From JBCCVH01 sp942492555 (GTDB lineage: Bacteria; Bacteroidota; Bacteroidia; Cytophagales; Amoebophilaceae), in assembly GCA_942492555.1 (NCBI GenBank), contig CALOEX010000003.1, positions 186,001 through 250,000 on the forward strand: a stretch of 64,000 nt of DNA, read 5' to 3'. The position numbers and the translations under genes were made by a program. Shown here piece by piece: positions 51,442 through 60,911 of this stretch. Under the pieces are notes generated by a model. That model did not search any database. It had not been told where the DNA came from and was given only the letters and a program-made list of their open reading frames with translations. The stretch's first letter is position 1. Each line of letters opens with the position of its first letter.

Positions 51442-52692
51442 ATGTGGGCAGAAGTATTTTTATTAAGCAGTGGTGTTTTTGGAGGCCTTTTTTTATGGCA
51501 GTATTTTACTGTGCAGACGATGAGGAAAGAGGGTGTACACCGGTGTCAAGCATATGAAAAACTGAAGGAGGAATATTCGCAAGAGCAACAGAAAGGTGTT
51601 GGTTTGATGCAGGAGGTGACTTATTTGAAGACGGTGAATGGTTATTTAAATGAGCAGGTGAGTAATGGTCAGGCACAAATGAAGGTGTTGGAAGATAAGT
51701 TGTTATTGCATTTTAAAAATGTTTCGAATGATTTGCTGACGCAAAAAAGTGAGGTTTTCTCAAAACAGAACCAACAGCAAATTGATCTTTTGTTACGTCC
51801 TTTGCAGGAGAAGATTAGAGATTTCCAACAGCAGATTGTACATAATCACCAGTTGTCTCAAGAGCGTTCATTGATGCTGAAGCAGGAATTTGAGAAGGTG
51901 AATACTTTGTATGAAAAGATGTGTGAGGATGCTAGGAAGACTACGCAGGCGATTATGGGAAATAATAAGTTGCAGGGGACTTGGGGGGAGGTGCATGCGT
52001 TGCATCTTTTGGAGCGGACGGGTTTGCGTCAAAATGAACAGTATTTTGTGCAACAGGGTTTTGCTACGGAAGATGGTAAGAGGCATGTGCCTGATTTTGT
52101 TATTAAGTTGCCAGGGGATAGGAATATTGTTATGGATGTTAAGGTGTCTTTGGTAGATTATGTTAAATTTTTTAATGCCGGGGATGACAAGGATCGTGCA
52201 GTGTATTTGAAGAAGCATATACAATCTATTAAAGGTCATATCAAGGCTCTGGGGGAAAAAAATTATGCACAGATGTATCAATTGCATGGTTTGGATTTTG
52301 TGTTGTTGTTGTTGCCTATGGAACCGGCTTTTACTGTGGCTATTCAACAGGAGCCTAGTCTTTTTGAAGAGGCTTATACTAAAAATGTCGTACTGGTATC
52401 TCCTACTACGTTACAGGCTACTTTGTCTATGATTGCACATGTGTGGCGAGAAAATACGCGTAATGAACATGCTTTACGTATTGCACAGGAGAGTGGTGCT
52501 TTGTATGATAAGTTTGTGGGGTTTGTGGATGATGTGAAGAGGATTTCTCATCAGCTTGGTTTGGGGCAACGTGCTTGTGAGGATGCTATGAAAAAACTTA
52601 CGGAGGGCAAGGGTAATTTGGTGAGTAAGGTGGAGAAATTAAGGTCTTTGGGAGCACGTGCTAGTAAACGTTTGCAAGAGCCTGAACAATGA
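51442..52692 (+). CDS. rmuC: DNA recombination protein RmuC
   Basis: The ATG at 51442 (MWAEVFLLSSGVFGG) gives 416 residues. An N-terminal membrane helix is followed by a long coiled coil (~residues 30-170) and the RmuC domain (GTWGEVHALHLLERTGL, PDFVIKLPGDRNIVMDVKVSL with a nuclease-fold Asp-x-Lys, then VLVSPTTLQATLSMIAHVW). RmuC limits inversions at short inverted repeats, of interest in a genome so rich in repeats. The membrane anchor is usual for the family. The upstream in-frame extension lacks family features. Confidence 0.93.
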   Translation: MWAEVFLLSSGVFGGLFLWQYFTVQTMRKEGVHRCQAYEKLKEEYSQEQQKGVGLMQEVTYLKTVNGYLNEQVSNGQAQMKVLEDKLLLHFKNVSNDLLTQKSEVFSKQNQQQIDLLLRPLQEKIRDFQQQIVHNHQLSQERSLMLKQEFEKVNTLYEKMCEDARKTTQAIMGNNKLQGTWGEVHALHLLERTGLRQNEQYFVQQGFATEDGKRHVPDFVIKLPGDRNIVMDVKVSLVDYVKFFNAGDDKDRAVYLKKHIQSIKGHIKALGEKNYAQMYQLHGLDFVLLLLPMEPAFTVAIQQEPSLFEEAYTKNVVLVSPTTLQATLSMIAHVWRENTRNEHALRIAQESGALYDKFVGFVDDVKRISHQLGLGQRACEDAMKKLTEGKGNLVSKVEKLRSLGARASKRLQEPEQ

Positions 52693-52845
52693 TGCTGGGG
52701 GAAGAGCGATGTGTATGTATTTGTAATGTACTCAATATATGTGTTTGGTATATTGATGCATTTTAGTATTCTGGATTGTTATTTGTCTGTTTTTGGAAGT
52801 CTAGGTTTGTTGCTGGGTTTAATTTTATAAATGGTTGCTATATTT

Positions 52846-53817
52846 TTATCTTCTGTGTAATCCGATGTATGGATTGTAGCCGTTTAGTTGTTTGATATAG
52901 TAGCCAATGCCGTTATAGGGTCTTTTTTCAGGGTGTTTTTGACATGCTTCAGAACATCCTCCTTCTAATTTTATATTGCATGGTTCACACATGGGTAGAT
53001 GTATGTTGCAGTTTGGGTTTGCACAGTTAATCATGCGGTTGGAGGGTTGTTGGCAACTGTAACATCTGCTGATGGGAAGTGTGTTTTTATTGATAGGAAC
53101 GATTAAACGTTTGTCAAATACGTAGCAAACACCTTCAAATTCGTTGCCTTCTGTTTGTTGTGCATAATCTAAAATGCCTCCTTGTAAGTAGTATACGTTA
53201 GGGAGTCTGTGTACTTCTTTAAAATAGTGCCAACCTTTGACTGATTTGATGCCTCTGGTACAAATGACGATGTATTTTTTGTTTTTGTCAAATCTTTGGT
53301 TGACTGTTTCTGTAAAAAAAGCCCGGAAATTATCAATGTTATATGTTATGGATTCTTTGAATTTTCCAACGTTGTGTTCATAGTTGGAGCGGACATCAAT
53401 GATGACTACGTCTTTGTCATTTTTCATATTTTCAAACATTTCTCCGTTTATGTAGTCTTTGCCTAACTCGTGTTTTCTTTCATCGATATCACAGGATAGA
53501 TCTGCTCTTATAATCTCTGGTTTTAGGCGCACATGTAATTTTTCATGTACATGGGTTGGTGAAGGGGCTATGTTGAATGTTATTTTTTTGAATCTAGGGT
53601 CGGACTTGATGTATGCCATGTATTTTTCGCAATTTTTAACAAGTCCTGAAATAGTGCCGTTAATGCCTTCGGGAGCGATTTTAATACGTCCACGTAAATT
53701 TTGTTTTATGCAGTATAGATGGTGTTGTTCCCGAAATTTAGCAATGTCATTAATGGGGACATAATGGTAGTATTTAAGAACTAAATAAGGGTATGTTGTT
53801 GTTTGTTGTGTTTCCAT
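52846..53817 (-). CDS. trhO: tRNA uridine-34 hydroxylase TrhO (rhodanese family)
   Basis: 323 residues. The N-terminal ferredoxin-like domain has the family motif RGRIKIAPEGINGTISG. The rhodanese domain contains IIDVRSNYEHNVGKF and the catalytic Cys in ICTRGIKSVKGW, somewhat changed from the common CTGGIRC form. A C-terminal Cys-rich zinc-like region (CYSCQQPSNRMINCANPNC) follows. TrhO forms 5-hydroxyuridine at the wobble position of tRNA with oxygen. The PglD-like gene upstream is 2 bp away, so the two are likely one operon. Confidence 0.9.
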   Translation of the reverse strand: METQQTTTYPYLVLKYYHYVPINDIAKFREQHHLYCIKQNLRGRIKIAPEGINGTISGLVKNCEKYMAYIKSDPRFKKITFNIAPSPTHVHEKLHVRLKPEIIRADLSCDIDERKHELGKDYINGEMFENMKNDKDVVIIDVRSNYEHNVGKFKESITYNIDNFRAFFTETVNQRFDKNKKYIVICTRGIKSVKGWHYFKEVHRLPNVYYLQGGILDYAQQTEGNEFEGVCYVFDKRLIVPINKNTLPISRCYSCQQPSNRMINCANPNCNIHLPMCEPCNIKLEGGCSEACQKHPEKRPYNGIGYYIKQLNGYNPYIGLHRR

Positions 53818-53819
53818 AA

Positions 53820-54455
53820 TTAACGAATATAAACGTTATTGATTGCGGGTAAAGTAGTAAAGGGGGAAACATCATCATGAATGATGGCTCCTGCGGGTAT
53901 ATAGCTACTTTCTCCAATAGTAATGTTGTCTTTGATGATAACATTGGCCTCAATGGTAGTGTTTTGTTCTATGATGACATTGGATCCAATGGTGCTATTA
54001 GCTCCTATGTAAACATGGTTGTGTAGCACGGAGTTACATTGAATAACAACGTTGTTGCGTATGGTGCAATGTGAGCTAATGATGATTTCAGGTTCAAGTT
54101 GCACTCCTCCTTGTATGCAGTTGCCATCTCCTATATGTGTGCTATTAAGGTTTACACTTGGGTGAATGGCGTTGACAAGAGATAATGTTGCATGTTTTTG
54201 GAGTAGTTGCTGGAAGAGGGTTTGGTATTTCTGCTGGTTTTCTAAAGCAATAAAGGCATAGCATTCTTCTTTGAGGAGATTTAATAAATCAGGTTGATGC
54301 ATAGTGCCAACAACTATAGCATAAGCGTAGGGCTTTCCTTGCAAGATGGTGTTATCGTCTAAAAAACCATAGACCATAACATTGTTTTGTTGCAAGATAT
54401 CTGCTACGATTTTCCCTTTGAGGGTGGCGCCAAAAATAAGTACGGGTTTTGCCAT
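53820..54455 (-). CDS. PglD/NeuD-like sugar O- or N-acyltransferase
   Basis: The start at 54455 (MAKPVLIFGATLKGKI) gives 211 residues. The N-terminal part is the Rossmann-like PglD_N region (VLIFGATLKGKIVADIL, YGFLDD). The C-terminal half is a left-handed beta-helix of hexapeptide repeats (IGDGNCIQGGVQLEP, IGANSTIGSNVIIEQ, IGESSYIPAGAII). These enzymes acetylate nucleotide-linked amino sugars, and a role in surface glycan synthesis is likely. No other glycan gene is nearby, so the substrate is open. Confidence 0.85.
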   Translation of the reverse strand: MAKPVLIFGATLKGKIVADILQQNNVMVYGFLDDNTILQGKPYAYAIVVGTMHQPDLLNLLKEECYAFIALENQQKYQTLFQQLLQKHATLSLVNAIHPSVNLNSTHIGDGNCIQGGVQLEPEIIISSHCTIRNNVVIQCNSVLHNHVYIGANSTIGSNVIIEQNTTIEANVIIKDNITIGESSYIPAGAIIHDDVSPFTTLPAINNVYIR

Positions 54456-54533
54456 ATTGTGTGTTTGTATGTGGTACTGAATAGGATAAAGGTACAAATA
54501 TTTGCCTAAAATCCCAAATAAAGGGCTAGGCTC

Positions 54534-55832
54534 TTATGTTGCAACGTTGTTTGTAGCTTGATCTTTGTGTCTCTCTTCCCAGGTTTCTGTTAAAACGGCT
54601 ACAGCAGCATCGCCAGTAACATTGGCTACGGTACGCATCCTATCTAGAAAATTGTCGGCAATGTACAAAATGCCTAAAGCTAATGGTATTTGTGATAGGG
54701 TGAGTATATTCATTTTTACTAATGTTTCTAATAACATGGATGTGGTAACCAATGATCCTCCGGGTACTCCTGCTACTCCCATGCTAAGGATGGTGATGTA
54801 TCCGGCAATATAAAATTGCTGTGAAATAGCAAGGTTGTATCCAAAGAGTTGTGTGATAAATATTGCTACTAATCCTTGGTATAAGGCGGTACCATCCATA
54901 TTGATAGCTGCTCCTAAACTAAGTACAAATGAGCGAATTTTTTCGGAAACGCCTAAATGTGCTACTTGTTCTTTGGATTTTGCAAGTGTTGCAGTACTTG
55001 AAGAGGTGCTGAAAGCAAGAAGTTGTGCAGGGCGCATAGTTTGCACAAATTGTCTATATGTTTTTTTTGAAAAGAGTTTTACCATGGAGGGATATACTAT
55101 GAACAACATAAATGTTAACCCGAAGATAACGGTGCCCATATAAAATCCTATGCCTATAAAAATGCCTTGTATGCTTGTGGAGTGGTCTTTGAGAATGGTG
55201 ATTAATTGTGATGCTATTAAGCAGAATCCTCCTATGGGAGCAAGTTTAATAATATAGCTTAATACTTTTGATAGCGATGCACGTATTCCTTCACATACAT
55301 CGAAAAGAAGTTTTCCTTCTTTGTTTTCTAGTAGGGAAAACCCAAAGGCAACACCGGCGATTACAATGAAGGGAAGGTATTTATTGCTGGATAGTAAAGC
55401 GAAAAAATTGGGTGGGAATATGTTTTGAGAGGTATCAGGTGGTAAAGTAGATACATTTTGCTGTACATTGAGTCCTCCTAGGGATGTTAGGTGTACAAAT
55501 TTGCGAAAAACAACTCCTGGCTTGCATATATTTCCTAAAAATAGACCAAGTGATACGGATAGTAGGGTTGTTAGTATATACATGATAAAAACAAATATCC
55601 CAATGCGTAGTAGTTGTGCTTTGGTTTCAATATGGCGCATACTGACAACCATGGAGAAGAAAACCAAAGGGACAGCGAAGAGTTGCAGGGTACTGATAAA
55701 AATTTTTCCTGCAAGATCCATGTTTTTTTCTAAGGATGGAATGGTGATATTGTAGGAGGTATAAATAAATGAGAAGAGTATACTTAGAATAATGGAAATA
55801 AAAATTTGAGTAGCAGGTGATATTTTTTTCAT
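54534..55832 (-). CDS. Dicarboxylate/amino acid:cation symporter (DAACS family)
   Basis: The start at 55832 (MKKISPATQIFISIIL) gives 432 residues with about eight membrane helices and two hairpins. Family motifs are present: the Ser-rich AFSTSSSTATLAKS, SLGAAINMDGTALYQGL, MGVAGVPGGSLVTTSM and ADNFLDRMRTVANVTGDAA. Members import glutamate, aspartate, serine or C4-dicarboxylates with sodium or protons. In a symbiont this would draw host amino acids or TCA intermediates. The upstream in-frame 16 codons are unlikely to be translated. Confidence 0.93.
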   Translation of the reverse strand: MKKISPATQIFISIILSILFSFIYTSYNITIPSLEKNMDLAGKIFISTLQLFAVPLVFFSMVVSMRHIETKAQLLRIGIFVFIMYILTTLLSVSLGLFLGNICKPGVVFRKFVHLTSLGGLNVQQNVSTLPPDTSQNIFPPNFFALLSSNKYLPFIVIAGVAFGFSLLENKEGKLLFDVCEGIRASLSKVLSYIIKLAPIGGFCLIASQLITILKDHSTSIQGIFIGIGFYMGTVIFGLTFMLFIVYPSMVKLFSKKTYRQFVQTMRPAQLLAFSTSSSTATLAKSKEQVAHLGVSEKIRSFVLSLGAAINMDGTALYQGLVAIFITQLFGYNLAISQQFYIAGYITILSMGVAGVPGGSLVTTSMLLETLVKMNILTLSQIPLALGILYIADNFLDRMRTVANVTGDAAVAVLTETWEERHKDQATNNVAT

Positions 55833-55909
55833 AAATTGTATTTGGGTTGCTGAGAAGTTGTGATAAAACAACGGCATCACTCTAAGGAACAGTGGCTACG
55901 AGAAGATTT

Positions 55910-56209
55910 TTATTCTGGTTGTATGTATGTATATACTAAATTTCCTTCTTCTAGTTCTTGCTGTGCAACGAATACAGGGGCTTCTTGCGTTTCATATGTC
56001 TTTGCCAATACTTCTTGCCATCCTTCTGTATTGATGAGTTGCCCTGTGTTAAGCTCTAAAATTCCCATGTTTTCTAGATCTCTGCGAAAAGCATCTCTTC
56101 TATGCTCAACTATCTGTCTTGCTCTTTTTGCAATGATAACTACTTTTTCGTAGTTGTTTTCTAGCGTTTTATTGCTTATTTCCTTTTGGAAATTAAAAAA
56201 ATCTATCAT
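55910..56209 (-). CDS. rpoZ: RNA polymerase omega/Rpb6-like subunit
   Basis: 99 residues. The segment NYEKVVIIAKRARQIVEHRR matches the conserved helix of the Bacteroidota omega/Rpb6-type subunit, and the acidic C-terminal part (PVFVAQQELEEGNLVYTYI) fits the family end. Omega helps assemble the beta' subunit. The rest is divergent, so the assignment is probable and not certain. Confidence 0.65.
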   Translation of the reverse strand: MIDFFNFQKEISNKTLENNYEKVVIIAKRARQIVEHRRDAFRRDLENMGILELNTGQLINTEGWQEVLAKTYETQEAPVFVAQQELEEGNLVYTYIQPE

Positions 56210-56401
56210 ATATCATGGATAAAAGTAACCGATGAGTGTTAGGCAAATATATGCTTTTTTTACGATTTACCTAAATATGCAAGATACATGTTGTAGTCTG
56301 GTCGTAAAAGTAATGTGTTGTTAGCTTATGGGAGGTGTGTTGCAGGAGGTTTTTTAGAAAGATTTGTGCATTTAACAATATAAGCAGTACTTTTGCATAG
56401 T

Positions 56402-56533
56402 ATGAAGGTATCATCACTGAAAAAAAGAGATGATATGGATGAAGATGATGTAAGGAGTAGTCATCCTCAACTGTCTGCGAAGTCCTATTCCTTTTTGTTT
56501 AAAAAGGATATTACGAAAAATTCAACGTCATAA
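56402..56533 (+). CDS. Short frame in phase with and directly upstream of rluD
   Basis: 43 codons (MKVSSLKKRDDMDEDDVRSS...) starting with ATG and ending with TAA three bases before the presumed TTG start of rluD, in the same frame. RluD in related bacteria often has an acidic N-terminal extension, and this peptide contains DDMDEDD. It may be the original N-terminus cut off by one stop codon, or a leader peptide. No independent function is suggested. Confidence 0.4.
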   Translation: MKVSSLKKRDDMDEDDVRSSHPQLSAKSYSFLFKKDITKNSTS

Positions 56534-56536
56534 ACA

Positions 56537-57553
56537 TTGCAAAATCCATCGCAAAATCTTTTTGAACACCATCACATTGTTGTGGACCCAAATCAAACAC
56601 CTACGAGAATCGATGTTTTTCTGGTAGGACATATTGCTTCACTTACTCGCACACGGTTGCAAGTAGGCATGGAACAAAAGTATGTGCATGTAAATGGTAA
56701 GTCTGTTAAGGCTAGTTATAAAGTGAAGCCTGGTGATGTCATAAGAGTCTTTTTACCCAAACCACCACAAAATCACACGCTAGTACCTGAGGAAATGCCT
56801 CTCGATATTATTTATGAAGACAATGATATTCTTATCATTAATAAACCTGCGGAACTTGTGGTGCATCCAGGTATTAGCCATTGGACAGGAACGCTTGCAA
56901 ATGGGCTTGTTTATTATCTGAATAATCTGCCTTACCAAGAGGGGAATGAAGCTCGTCCTGGTTTGTTACATCGATTGGATAAAGGGACTTCTGGTTTGAT
57001 TATTGTGGCAAAAACAGCAGAGGTGCTACAGGGTTTAAGTAAACAATTTGTGCATCATACCATTCAACGTACTTATTATTTACTTGTGTGGGGAGATGTG
57101 AAAAAGGATGAAGGCACTATTGACCAACCTATTAAAAGAAGTGTTTCGGACAGGAAAAAAATGGTGGTTTCCCAAGATGAAAAAGAGGGGAAAAATGCTG
57201 TGACACACTATAGGGTAGTAGAGCGTTTTGGGTATGTTACTTTGTTGCAATGTACATTAGAAACAGGAAGAACACATCAAATTCGTGTACACATGGCTTA
57301 TATAGGTCATCCTCTTTTTGGTGATCCGCTATATGGAGGTAATAGGGTTGTGAAAGGACAACAATTTTCTAAATACAAGGCTTTTATACAAAATTGCTTC
57401 GCTTTATTGCCTTATCAGGCATTACATGCAAAAAAACTTTCTTTTTTTCATCCTGTACAAAAACGACAAATGGAAGTGGAAGCTCCTCTTCCTCTTTCTT
57501 TTGACACTCTCTTGAACAAGTGGCGCAAATATATTAAAAATCATGTGATGTGA
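56537..57553 (+). CDS. rluD: RluA-family pseudouridine synthase (RluD type)
   Basis: 338 residues counted from TTG 56537. An S4 domain (TRIDVFLVGHIASLTRTR...VNGKSVKASYKVKPGD) is followed by the RluA catalytic domain with the Asp motif (GLLHRLDKGTSGLIIVAKT) and TGRTHQIRVHMAYIGHPLFGD. RluD modifies helix 69 of 23S rRNA; the length and S4 domain fit RluD. The start is odd: no ATG is available before the S4 domain, and the next Met would remove about 45 residues, half of it. An in-frame ATG frame upstream ends at a stop three bases before the TTG. Confidence 0.9.
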   Translation: MQNPSQNLFEHHHIVVDPNQTPTRIDVFLVGHIASLTRTRLQVGMEQKYVHVNGKSVKASYKVKPGDVIRVFLPKPPQNHTLVPEEMPLDIIYEDNDILIINKPAELVVHPGISHWTGTLANGLVYYLNNLPYQEGNEARPGLLHRLDKGTSGLIIVAKTAEVLQGLSKQFVHHTIQRTYYLLVWGDVKKDEGTIDQPIKRSVSDRKKMVVSQDEKEGKNAVTHYRVVERFGYVTLLQCTLETGRTHQIRVHMAYIGHPLFGDPLYGGNRVVKGQQFSKYKAFIQNCFALLPYQALHAKKLSFFHPVQKRQMEVEAPLPLSFDTLLNKWRKYIKNHVM

Positions 57554-57744
57554 TTATTTATCTTTTTACAAGGTATTGTGCCTGTCTATGAAAATGTTAT
57601 GGGGTTTGATATGCAAGGCTTATTTGATAAGTATTCTTTCAATGAGAGTGTGGTGTGTTGCTTACATCTCATTGGCTGTTCCAATAAAGTTTTTTTACTA
57701 GTATTAGATGCTTGTGCATTTATGATAAAACTTTTTATAAAGTA

Positions 57745-58767
57745 TTATTTATTTAGTTTTTGCAAAAAGAACTTACGGAGTTTTTTAAGCGCTTGCTCTC
57801 GTAATTGTCGTGCACGTTCTCGTGTTAGGTCGATTTCTTTGCCAATGTCTTCTAAAATTTTTGTAAAGCCGTCTTTAAGACCAAATCCATAATAGTCGCG
57901 AATGACTTTTTGTTCTCTTTCATCTAGCTTATCGATCATACGTTCAATATCTTCGCTCATGGAATTATCGATAAGACGCTCTTCTGGCATGCTAGCATGG
58001 TCATTTCGCAACAACTCGATCAAAGTACTTTCTTCTCCTTGTCTAAAGGGAGCATCTATGGAGAGAGGCTTGATATTTGCTTCTTGGGTAGCAAATACTG
58101 TTTCGACAGGAATATTTAGCTCTTCGGCAATTTCTTGCTGAGAAGGTTCTCTTTCTAGTCTTTTTGTGAGCATTTTGTAAGTTTTATAAATCTTTTGTTG
58201 CAAGCTGTTCAAGCTTCCGGGTTTACGTACTAAACATCCTTTTTCGTGAATAGCTTGCAAAATGCGTTGTCTTATCCAAGATACAGCATAAGAAATAAAT
58301 TTTGTGCCACGTGTTTCATCAAATCGTTTTGTTGCTTGGTACAACCCTAAATTTCCTTCATTGATAAGATCTCCAATGGAAAGTCCTCTATTTTGATATT
58401 GTTTGGCGACGGAGATAACGAAACGTAAGTTTCCTAACATGAATTTTTCGCTAGCGACTTTGCTTTTTGCTAGAACTTCTTGAAGTTTTTTCTTAAGTGT
58501 ATTGATTTTACGCTGTAAAGCAATTATTTTCTTTTTTGAAGCAGGAGTATCTTCTTTTTTCAAGGCTCTTATCCGTCTGAAGATTTCTTTTTTTTTTGTG
58601 AAAAAATCTGCTTCTGCTTCTTTTCCTTGTTTAATGAGCTGAGCACATTCTATTTCTTCCTCAATGGTAAGTAGTGCCACAGACTGTACTTGCTGTAAGT
58701 ACTTTTCAAGTGGCTGACTCTCCCGTACTGTGATTTGCTTGTTGATTCTTAACTGTGGTAATGACAT
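57745..58767 (-). CDS. rpoD: Primary sigma factor RpoD, divergent
   Basis: 340 residues. Region 1.2 (RESQPLEKYLQQV) and region 2 (GNLRFVISVAKQYQNRGL, DLINEGNLGLYQATKRFDETRG) are clear. Region 3, and the region 4.2 helix-turn-helix (ILEDIGKEIDLTRERARQLREQAL), are also recognisable. It directs RNA polymerase to the bulk of promoters. It differs from the usual ~287-residue Bacteroidota RpoD in two ways. A charged, probably coiled-coil insertion of ~55 residues (about 54-109) lies between regions 1.2 and 2.1, and region 3.0 reads CLVRKPGSLNSLQQKI instead of the usual LPLN-containing segment. Located 20 bp after pnp on the same strand. Confidence 0.93.
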   Translation of the reverse strand: MSLPQLRINKQITVRESQPLEKYLQQVQSVALLTIEEEIECAQLIKQGKEAEADFFTKKKEIFRRIRALKKEDTPASKKKIIALQRKINTLKKKLQEVLAKSKVASEKFMLGNLRFVISVAKQYQNRGLSIGDLINEGNLGLYQATKRFDETRGTKFISYAVSWIRQRILQAIHEKGCLVRKPGSLNSLQQKIYKTYKMLTKRLEREPSQQEIAEELNIPVETVFATQEANIKPLSIDAPFRQGEESTLIELLRNDHASMPEERLIDNSMSEDIERMIDKLDEREQKVIRDYYGFGLKDGFTKILEDIGKEIDLTRERARQLREQALKKLRKFFLQKLNK

Positions 58768-58787
58768 GATGTAGTGTATTTGAAATG

Positions 58788-60890
58788 TTAAACTTCTCTA
58801 AGAGAAAGCCCAAATTTAGGACGACCGTTTCTATCTTTAGACTCTGTGATTGAAATTAATCTCACTTTGATTTTTTGACCTACTGTAAAGAGTGTACTAG
58901 GATCTTCAATATAGCCCTGTTCCATCTCTGTAACATGTAACAATCCTTCTTTCTGTGGCATAAATTCAACAAAAGCACCATATTTTGTCAAGGATTTAAT
59001 AGTGCCTGTATAAATTTTTTCGACTTCTGGTTCACTGACAAGTCCTTGGATCACATTATAGGCTTCATCGCTAGATTGACTGTTAGAAGCTACAATGGTT
59101 ACAGTGCCATCATCTGTTATTTGAATAACGGCACCTGTTGTTTGTTGAATGTTCTGAATGGTTTTGCCTTTGGGACCTATCACAATACCCATCATGGATG
59201 GATTGATAGAAAATGCTCTGATGACAGGAGCATGGGGCTTCAATGTTTTATTTGGGCTACTTATAGTAGTATTCATTTTGTCTAAAATATGATTGATACC
59301 AGCCTGGGCTTGTGCTAGCATCTCACCAAGAATTTCAAAGGAGATGCCTGTATCTTTAATGTCCATTTGACATGCAGTAATACCGTCTTTTGTCCCTGTA
59401 ATTTTAAAATCGACATTGCCACAAGCGTCCTCTTCAGCCATGATGTCAGATAGTATAATGTTTTGTCCGGTTTTTTCATCGTGTATAAGCCCCATAGCGA
59501 TACCGGCTACCTGTTTGGTTATTTGTATTCCAGCATCCATTAACGCTAGAGATCCTGCACAAACGCTCGCCATGGATGAAGAACCATCAGAAGCTAGTGT
59601 TTCTGCTGTAAGTCGGATGGTGTAGGGACTTTCTGGCAAAAGTGAGGCGATAGCTTTTTCTGCTAGGTGTCCATGTCCTATTTCGCGACGTCCAGGTCCT
59701 CTATTAGGGCGTGCTTCACCTGTACAAAAACCTGGAAAATTATAATGAAGCAAAAATTTCTTCGATCCTTTAAGGCTGATACCATCTAGATGTTGTACAT
59801 CTAAAGGACCTCCTAAAGTAACGGTAGCTAGTACTTGTGTAGATCCTCGTGTGAAGACAGCAGAGCCGTGTGTACTTGGCAAAAAGTCAATTCTTATGTC
59901 AATTGGGCGTATTTCATCGCTTTTTCTGCCATCTACACGTCTTTTTTCATTAATCACAAGATTGCGTATTGCCTCTCGTTTAATATTGTTAATATAGCTA
60001 TCAATCATATGTTCGTTTCCTGCTACATCTTCTTCTTGCAATTGAGCTATTGCTTCTTCCACAACGCTTGTGAAGGCGGTTACACGATCTTGTTTGTTTT
60101 TAATACCTTCTTTGGCTACTGCATAAAAGTGATCGTATAACATATTGTGCAGAAGTTCTTCCAAATGTGTTTTGGGGGCTTCTGCATGCGAAATATCAGG
60201 TGTGTTACCCTTTACTTCACAAAAGAATTCCTTTTGTAATTGACATTTTTTTTGAATGGGTTCTTTGGCAAAAGCAATGATTTCTATAAGCTCTTTTGCA
60301 TTAATTTCTTGGGTATTTCCCTCAAGCATCAATAAACGGTTTTCAGTTCCTGAAATTGCCACGTTAATAGGTGAGTCTGCCAATGCACTAGGTGTTGGAT
60401 CTATACATAACACGCCTGCTATTTTTCCTACACGTACGCTGGCTACAGGTCCTAAAAAGGGAAGAGAAGAGAGAGAGAGTGCACTGGAAGCTGCTAAAAC
60501 TGCCAAGTTGCTCACATCTATATTTTTGTCATGGGATAAGAGGGTTACTTGTACTTGAATACTATTGCAAAAATTGCCTACATATAATGGGCGAATACTT
60601 CTGTCTATCAAGCGTGATACGAGTATTTCATATTCGCTTAACTTGCTTTCCCTGCGGAAATAATTGCCTGGAATAACGCCTCCAGAGGCAAAATTTTCAC
60701 GAAACTCAACTGTTAATGGCAAAAATGGAGAAGGTTTTTCCTCTTTTTTTTCTACGACTGTAGCAAGTAGGACACTATTTCCCATCATAACGGTAACAGA
60801 GCCATGTGCTTGTTGTGCTAAAAAATTTGTTTCTAAAGTTATATTATGGTCATTGGACATAACAAAGGTCCTTGTGTGTATTTTTTTCAT
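58788..60890 (-). CDS. pnp: Polyribonucleotide nucleotidyltransferase (PNPase)
   Basis: 700 residues, full length. Two RNase PH-like core domains (N-terminal VMMGNSVLLATVV, PFLPLTVEFRENFASGG; second core with VFTRGSTQVLATVTLG and SDGSSSMASVCAGSLALMDAG) are followed by a KH domain (VIGPKGKTIQNIQQTTG) and an S1 domain (YTGTIKSLTKYGAFVEFMPQKEGLLHVTEM). It degrades RNA 3' to 5' with phosphate. It lies 21 bp after rpsO and 20 bp before rpoD, the classic rpsO-pnp pairing. Confidence 0.97.
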   Translation of the reverse strand: MKKIHTRTFVMSNDHNITLETNFLAQQAHGSVTVMMGNSVLLATVVEKKEEKPSPFLPLTVEFRENFASGGVIPGNYFRRESKLSEYEILVSRLIDRSIRPLYVGNFCNSIQVQVTLLSHDKNIDVSNLAVLAASSALSLSSLPFLGPVASVRVGKIAGVLCIDPTPSALADSPINVAISGTENRLLMLEGNTQEINAKELIEIIAFAKEPIQKKCQLQKEFFCEVKGNTPDISHAEAPKTHLEELLHNMLYDHFYAVAKEGIKNKQDRVTAFTSVVEEAIAQLQEEDVAGNEHMIDSYINNIKREAIRNLVINEKRRVDGRKSDEIRPIDIRIDFLPSTHGSAVFTRGSTQVLATVTLGGPLDVQHLDGISLKGSKKFLLHYNFPGFCTGEARPNRGPGRREIGHGHLAEKAIASLLPESPYTIRLTAETLASDGSSSMASVCAGSLALMDAGIQITKQVAGIAMGLIHDEKTGQNIILSDIMAEEDACGNVDFKITGTKDGITACQMDIKDTGISFEILGEMLAQAQAGINHILDKMNTTISSPNKTLKPHAPVIRAFSINPSMMGIVIGPKGKTIQNIQQTTGAVIQITDDGTVTIVASNSQSSDEAYNVIQGLVSEPEVEKIYTGTIKSLTKYGAFVEFMPQKEGLLHVTEMEQGYIEDPSTLFTVGQKIKVRLISITESKDRNGRPKFGLSLREV

Positions 60891-60911
60891 ATAAGGGTAT
60901 ATCAGGAATTT

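Noticed and set aside
57578..57892. Plus-strand frame overlapping the end of rpoD
   Set aside because: Half of it is the antisense of rpoD and the rest shows no motif.
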